Source: Bacillota bacterium
GTDB lineage: Bacteria > Bacillota > Limnochordia > Darwinibacteriales > Darwinibacteriaceae
DNA: 51,106 nucleotides
NCBI GenBank assembly: GCA_012521335.1
Contig: JAAYMM010000029.1
Span: 1 to 51,106, forward strand
Direction: 5' to 3'
Below are positions 46,777 to 51,106 of the stretch, piece by piece. The notes below the pieces were generated by a model. The model did no database searches, was not told where the DNA came from, and was given only the letters and a program-made list of their open reading frames with translations. The number at the start of each line of letters is the position of its first letter. Within the stretch, counting starts at the first letter, position 1. The position numbers and the translations under genes were made by a program.

Positions 46777-48291
46777 ATGTTCCGCAAGATGAGAAACCAG
46801 ATGAAGATTGTCATTATCATTGTCCTGGCGGCCATGCTTGGCGGCGGGCTGTGGGCAGCGGGGGTTTCGCTGTTCAGCGGGCAGAACGTGCCGGCAGAAG
46901 CGGCTCTGGCCGTGGCCAAGGTTAATGGCCAGACCATCACCCTCTACGACCTGTATCTGACCCACCTGCGGTTTGCCCAAGAACTGGAGATGCAGCAGGG
47001 GCCCCTCACCGAACGCATGCATGAGGCCCTGCGCTACCAGGCTCTGCAGGCTTTGGTCGATAGTATTCTGGTCAACCAGGAGATTGAAAAACGCAAGATC
47101 ACAGCCAGCAAAGGTGAAGTAGATGCGGAGCTGCAGCAGATCGTCGATCTGTTTGGCAGCGAAGAGGATTTCCGCCAGCAGCTGAAGAATGCTGGCCTCA
47201 GTGAAGAGACGCTGAGGAGGCAGCTGGAACACCAGATTAAGGTGGATAAGCTGCAGGACCAGATCCTGGCGCATGTTCCAGTGAGTGAAGAGGAAATCCG
47301 GGCTGCCTATGAACGGGTGCGTACTAAGCACATCCTGATCAGGCCGGAAGGTTCCAGCGATGAAGACTGGGCAGCAGCAGAGAATCGAGCCTGGGAAGTC
47401 TACGCTCAGGTCACGCCAGAGAACTTTGCTGAACTGGCAGAAACGTATTCCGATGATTCCAGCAGCACCAGCGGGGGAGATCTGGGTTACATCTACCGCG
47501 GCAAGACCGTTCCCGAGTTTGAAGAAGCGGCCTTCTCCTTGGCGGTGGGCCAGATCAGCGAGCCGGTGCGCTCCACCTACGGTTACCACATCATTACCGT
47601 AACTGACCGCATGGAGCCTGAAGGCGAAGACTTCGAGCAGTCCCGGGCTGAGCTTGAGAAGCAGCTGCGCTGGGAAAAGGGCCAGGAAGAAATCTCTGCC
47701 TGGCTGGAGCAGATGCGGGAGTCTGCGGAGATCGTGGTCATGGAACATCGTCTCAACGCCTATAAAGCCATGCAGGCTGGCAATTATGAGGATGCGGTGC
47801 ATTACTATAAGCTCGCCCTGGAAGAAGAGCCAGGCAACGGCTACATCAACTCCTTCCTGGGAGATGCCTACCATGGGTTGGGCGATCTCGAGGCAGCCAT
47901 TGAGCAGTACACACTGGCTGCAGAAAAGGAAGCCACCGACTATACTCTGCTGTACAGTCTGGGCAAACTATACGAAGAAGCGGAAGACATTGATCGGGCA
48001 GTGGAGCAGTATATTAAGGCAGCAGAACTGGTCCCAGGCGACATCTTTGCCCTGCTCACGCTGTACTACAGTGTGACGGCGCTGGAGCGCTGGGAGGATG
48101 CCAAAGCCATCGAGAAGCTCATTGAGGAGTTCCAAGAGCAGCAGCAGGCGCTGCTGCAGGAGCAAGCTGCCGCCGAAGCTGCTGAAGGGGAGGCAGAGGA
48201 ACTGCCGGAGCTGGTGGAGGAGCTTGAAGAAGCGCCCGCTCCAGTGGAAGAGGAACCAGCGGAAGCAGCTGAATCTGCTCCAGAGAACTAG
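46777..48291 (+). CDS. Membrane-anchored parvulin-type peptidyl-prolyl isomerase with TPR repeats
   Basis: This 504-residue protein has an N-terminal membrane helix (about 8-30) with no lipobox Cys and a SurA/PrsA-like N domain (about 43-180, [20 protein letters not shown]). A parvulin rotamase domain follows (about 183-285; [42 protein letters not shown]), then about three TPR-like helix pairs (about 325-425, [21 protein letters not shown] and two more) and a Gln/Glu-rich tail. It is probably an extracytoplasmic folding factor tethered to the membrane, with the TPR part holding partners. PrsA proteins are normally lipoproteins without TPRs. ATG 46777 follows AAAGGA; TTG 46771 is possible. 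Confidence 0.87.
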   Translation: MFRKMRNQMKIVIIIVLAAMLGGGLWAAGVSLFSGQNVPAEAALAVAKVNGQTITLYDLYLTHLRFAQELEMQQGPLTERMHEALRYQALQALVDSILVNQEIEKRKITASKGEVDAELQQIVDLFGSEEDFRQQLKNAGLSEETLRRQLEHQIKVDKLQDQILAHVPVSEEEIRAAYERVRTKHILIRPEGSSDEDWAAAENRAWEVYAQVTPENFAELAETYSDDSSSTSGGDLGYIYRGKTVPEFEEAAFSLAVGQISEPVRSTYGYHIITVTDRMEPEGEDFEQSRAELEKQLRWEKGQEEISAWLEQMRESAEIVVMEHRLNAYKAMQAGNYEDAVHYYKLALEEEPGNGYINSFLGDAYHGLGDLEAAIEQYTLAAEKEATDYTLLYSLGKLYEEAEDIDRAVEQYIKAAELVPGDIFALLTLYYSVTALERWEDAKAIEKLIEEFQEQQQALLQEQAAAEAAEGEAEELPELVEELEEAPAPVEEEPAEAAESAPEN

Positions 48292-48298
48292 AACTCAG

Positions 48299-48328
48299 GC
48301 GAGTGGTGGTTACCATCACTCGCTTTTT
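48299..48328 (+). terminator. Terminator between the PPIase gene and hisS
   Basis: GCGAGTGGTGG-TTA-CCATCACTCGC is an 11-bp stem with one G-T pair and a three-base loop, followed by five T. hisS starts 24 bases later, so hisS must be expressed by read-through or by a promoter not evident here. Confidence 0.9.
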
Positions 48329-48351
48329 GCAAATGCCTAGGGGGTGGAGAG

Positions 48352-49626
48352 ATGACACTGACTACCAGGCCCAGGGGCACCAATGACGTTGGTCCGGGCG
48401 ACATAGAACTCTGGCACAAGCTGGAGGAGAAGATCAGGCAGGTCTGCGCTGCCTATGGGTACAGCGAACTGCGCACACCCATGTTTGAACATACTGAGCT
48501 TTTCCAGCGGGGTATCGGTGAGGCCACCGATATTGTGGAGAAAGAAATGTACACCTTCGTGGATCGGGGTGAGCGGAGCCTCACTCTGCGTCCGGAAGGC
48601 ACGGCGCCTGCCGTGCGTGCGTATCTTGAAAACAACTTGGGCGCCGGGGCCTTGCCCGTCAAGCTCTACTACTACGGACCCATGTTCCGCTATGAGCGTC
48701 CGCAGGCCGGGCGCTACCGGCAGTTTACCCAATTTGGCCTGGAGGTCTTGGGTTCCTCTGACCCTCTGCTGGATGTGGAAGCCATCCTGCTGCCCTTAGA
48801 ACTGTACAAAGCCTGCGGCCTAAGCGGGTTCCAGGTGGAGATCAACAGCATCGGGTGCCCCAAGTGCCGTCCCAGCTATCGGCAGGAACTGGTGGAGTAC
48901 TTCGAGCCCCATGTGGACAGACTGTGCAGCAGCTGCCGGAGCAGGCTGCACCGAAATCCCCTGCGCCTGCTGGACTGCAAGGTGGAAAGCTGCCAGGAGG
49001 TGCTGGCGGGGGCTCCCCAGATCGGCCGGCACCTCTGCCCAGAGTGTTCCGCGCATTTTGCTCAGGTCCTGGCCTACCTCGATGCCCTCGGTGTCGACTA
49101 CAAGCTCAACCACAGGCTGGTGAGGGGCTTTGACTATTACACCAAGACCGTATTTGAGGTAACCAGTGCAGAGCTGGGCGCCCAAAACGCCATCGGCGCC
49201 GGGGGGCGCTATGACGGCCTGGTGGAGGAACTCGGCGGCAAGCCTACTCCTGCCGTTGGGTTTGCAGTGGGTGTGGAAAGGCTGCTCTTGGCTCTCCAGG
49301 GGCAGGACAAGTTTCAGGCAGAACCCGCCGCGCCCCACGTCTATTTGGTCCATTTTGGGGGCGAGAGCAAACTGCGCGCGGCACAAGTGGCGTATTTCCT
49401 GCGCGGCCAGGGGCTCTGGGCGGAACTGGATTACCTTGAGCGCAGCATCAAGGCCCAGATGAAGGCCGCAAACAGGTTGGGCAGCCGCTATGTGGCCATC
49501 TTCGGTGAGGAGGAACTGGGCCGCAACAGTATTGTGCTCCGCAACATGCGGGATGGTCAGGAGCAGGAGATAAACTTGCAGGATCTAGAACAGCTAGCGA
49601 AGATCTTAGGAGAGTGTGGGAAATGA
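48352..49626 (+). CDS. hisS: Histidine-tRNA ligase
   Basis: This 424-residue class II synthetase has RGTNDVGPGD at the start, motif 2 (YYGPMFRYERPQAGRYRQF), the histidine-binding region GAGGRYDGLVEELGG and the motif 3 region VGFAVGVERLLLAL. A C-terminal anticodon-binding domain completes it. ATG 48352 follows GGGGTGGAGAG. No T-box leader is visible in the 60 bases upstream. It overlaps aspS by four bases (ATGA), the common Firmicutes hisS-aspS pair. Confidence 0.97.
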   Translation: MTLTTRPRGTNDVGPGDIELWHKLEEKIRQVCAAYGYSELRTPMFEHTELFQRGIGEATDIVEKEMYTFVDRGERSLTLRPEGTAPAVRAYLENNLGAGALPVKLYYYGPMFRYERPQAGRYRQFTQFGLEVLGSSDPLLDVEAILLPLELYKACGLSGFQVEINSIGCPKCRPSYRQELVEYFEPHVDRLCSSCRSRLHRNPLRLLDCKVESCQEVLAGAPQIGRHLCPECSAHFAQVLAYLDALGVDYKLNHRLVRGFDYYTKTVFEVTSAELGAQNAIGAGGRYDGLVEELGGKPTPAVGFAVGVERLLLALQGQDKFQAEPAAPHVYLVHFGGESKLRAAQVAYFLRGQGLWAELDYLERSIKAQMKAANRLGSRYVAIFGEEELGRNSIVLRNMRDGQEQEINLQDLEQLAKILGECGK

Positions 49627-51106
49627 CGGACTGGAAGAGGACAAAAAACTGCGGTGAGTTGAGGAAGTCCGATGCGGGTACCATCGTTACGCTTAACGGC
49701 TGGGTGAACCGCAGGCGCGACCTGGGCCAGTTGATCTTTGTGGACCTGCGGGATCGTTCCGGCCTGGTGCAGGTGGTGTTTGACCCGGAACTGTTGGGTG
49801 CTGAGCAGTTTGAGTTGGCCGAGGGCCTGCGCGCCGAGTACGTTATTGCAGTACAAGGGAAAGTGGCGCCCCGCCCGGAAGGGCAGGCCAATCCCAATCT
49901 GCCCACTGGGGAAGTGGAGGTGCAGGCTACCCGTTTGGTGATCCTTTCAGAAGCGGAAACGCCGCCGTTCCCTATTGACCGCGCTGAGGAAGTGGACGAA
50001 GCCATTCGGCTCAAGTACCGCTATCTGCACCTGCGCAGCCGCGAGCTGCAGGAGACCATTGCCCTGCGGCACCGGATTACCGCTGCTGTGCGTTCGTTTT
50101 TGAACAGCCAGGGCTTCTTAGAGATAGAAACGCCCATGCTCATCCGTTCTACTCCCGAAGGGGCCAGAGACTACGTGGTGCCCAGCCGGGTACACCCGGG
50201 AAGCTTTTACGCGCTGCCCCAGTCGCCGCAGCTCTTTAAGCAGCTGCTGATGATCGCCGGATTTGAGCGCTACTACCAGATTGCCCGCTGCTTCCGGGAC
50301 GAGGATCTGCGGGCCGACCGGCAGCCGGAGTTCACCCAGATCGACGTGGAGATGTCCTTTGTGGACAGAGAAGATGTGATGGCCACCATGGAAGCCATGA
50401 TTCTCCATGTCCTGGAAGAGGTCAAGGGCATAAAGGTACCCTCACCCATTCCGCGCCTGAGCTATCAGGAAGCCATGGACCGTTATGGCTCTGACAAGCC
50501 AGATACACGTTTTGGTATGGAGATCTGTGATCTTACTGCTCAATTGAGCACCAGCGAGTTTAGAGTTTTCTCTGAGGCCGCAGCGGCCAAGGGAGTGATA
50601 AGGGGCATCAACGTCAAAGGCGGAGCCAGCTTTACCCGCAGGCAGATCGACCAGCTTAGCGAACAGGCCCAGGGCTGGGGAGCCAAGGGCTTGATCTGGC
50701 TCGCTGTGGAGGAAAGCCAGGTGCGTTCGCCCATCGCCAAGTTCCTCAAGCCGGAAGAGCTGGATGCCATCTGCCAGGCCATGGCGGCACAGCCCGGCGA
50801 CCTGATCCTCATGGTAGCCGGGAGCTATGAACTGGTCTGCGACGTCTTAGGCCGGCTGAGATTGGCTCTAGGCAAAGAACTGGGCCTCATGGACGAAGAT
50901 GCCTTCAACCTGCTGTGGGTTGTGGATTGGCCTCTGCTTGTCTACGATGAAGAAGCGGGGCGCTATGTAGCGGCCCACCATCCCTTTACCGCTCCTCTAG
51001 ATGAAGATGAGCACCTGCTGGAGACCGCCCCCGGGCAAGTGAGGGCTAAGGCCTACGACATGGTGCTCAACGGGGTGGAGTTGGGCGGAGGAAGCATCCG
51101 CATCAG
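49623..51106 (+). CDS. aspS: Aspartate-tRNA ligase, 3' end cut off by window
   Basis: The frame is open from ATG 49623 to the window end (494 codons); about 95 residues are missing against the usual length near 590. The N-terminal OB-fold anticodon domain (LNGWVNRRRDLGQLIFVDLRDRSG) is followed by class II motif 1 (FLEIETPMLIRSTPEGARDY), the aspartate site QSPQLFKQLLM, motif 2 (RCFRDEDLRADRQPEFTQ) and the start of the bacterial GAD insertion. The protein is of the bacterial type. Whether it is discriminating or Asp/Asn-nondiscriminating cannot be decided from this sequence alone. Confidence 0.96.
   Translation, partial: MTDWKRTKNCGELRKSDAGTIVTLNGWVNRRRDLGQLIFVDLRDRSGLVQVVFDPELLGAEQFELAEGLRAEYVIAVQGKVAPRPEGQANPNLPTGEVEVQATRLVILSEAETPPFPIDRAEEVDEAIRLKYRYLHLRSRELQETIALRHRITAAVRSFLNSQGFLEIETPMLIRSTPEGARDYVVPSRVHPGSFYALPQSPQLFKQLLMIAGFERYYQIARCFRDEDLRADRQPEFTQIDVEMSFVDREDVMATMEAMILHVLEEVKGIKVPSPIPRLSYQEAMDRYGSDKPDTRFGMEICDLTAQLSTSEFRVFSEAAAAKGVIRGINVKGGASFTRRQIDQLSEQAQGWGAKGLIWLAVEESQVRSPIAKFLKPEELDAICQAMAAQPGDLILMVAGSYELVCDVLGRLRLALGKELGLMDEDAFNLLWVVDWPLLVYDEEAGRYVAAHHPFTAPLDEDEHLLETAPGQVRAKAYDMVLNGVELGGGSIRI

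Noticed and set aside
48292-48351. Possible T-box or other aminoacyl-tRNA-responsive leader before hisS
   Set aside because: Only about 60 bases are available, and they hold a plain terminator; no T-box sequence or specifier stem is present.

Overview
The window is a continuous, gene-dense stretch of chromosome from an endospore-forming, GC-rich member of the Bacillota (Firmicutes), most likely an anaerobic clostridia-like or Limnochordia-like lineage. The evidence is the sporulation genes (gpr, a GerMN-domain gene, spoIIP, yqfC, yqfD), HrcA/CIRCE heat-shock control, a SigI/RsgI pair, strong AGGAGG-type ribosome-binding sites with many GTG/TTG starts, and gene neighbourhoods typical of Firmicutes. 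I see no rRNA, tRNA, CRISPR array, insertion sequence or phage gene, and no gene-free gap longer than about 130 bases.

Layout. (1) 1-1480: the 3' end of an Rnf-like electron-transport operon: an FMN-binding domain, then RnfE-like and RnfA-like membrane subunits, closed by a strong terminator. Both membrane subunits lack the paired cysteines that hold the intramembrane [2Fe-2S] cluster in known Rnf/Nqr, and no rnfB follows. (2) 1564-5517: comEA, comEC, holA, and rpsT facing them. (3) 5642-10065: gpr, a convergent GerMN gene, spoIIP and murJ. (4) 10087-21515: lepA, hemW, the heat-shock operon hrcA-grpE-dnaK-dnaJ with a clear promoter and perfect CIRCE, then prmA, rsmE, mtaB, hinT and rpsU. (5) 21575-31526: nfeD, floA, a small anchored protein, yqfC, yqfD, phoH, pgpH, ybeY, a DgkA-PAP2 fusion, cdd and era. 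(6) 31609-35763: sigI-rsgI, then queA, tgt and yajC. (7) 35866-38147: a small module of exported protein, SpoIIE-type phosphatase, P-loop protein and HD protein. (8) 38220-51106: hpt on the minus strand, then recJ, apt, relA, dtd, an MBL hydrolase, hemZ, a membrane PPIase-TPR protein, hisS and aspS, which runs off the window.

Most genes are housekeeping: protein quality control, tRNA and rRNA modification, translation, cell-envelope lipid cycling, stringent response and purine salvage. The points most worth a second look are the cysteine-less Rnf-like pair, an RsgI without the usual Asn-Pro self-cleavage site, a probable non-AUG start for hemZ, the compact DgkA-PAP2 fusion with altered motif residues, a long RNA hairpin between hrcA and grpE, and the uncharacterised phosphatase/P-loop/HD module. 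Family assignments and comparisons with canonical sequences are from memory; no database search was run.
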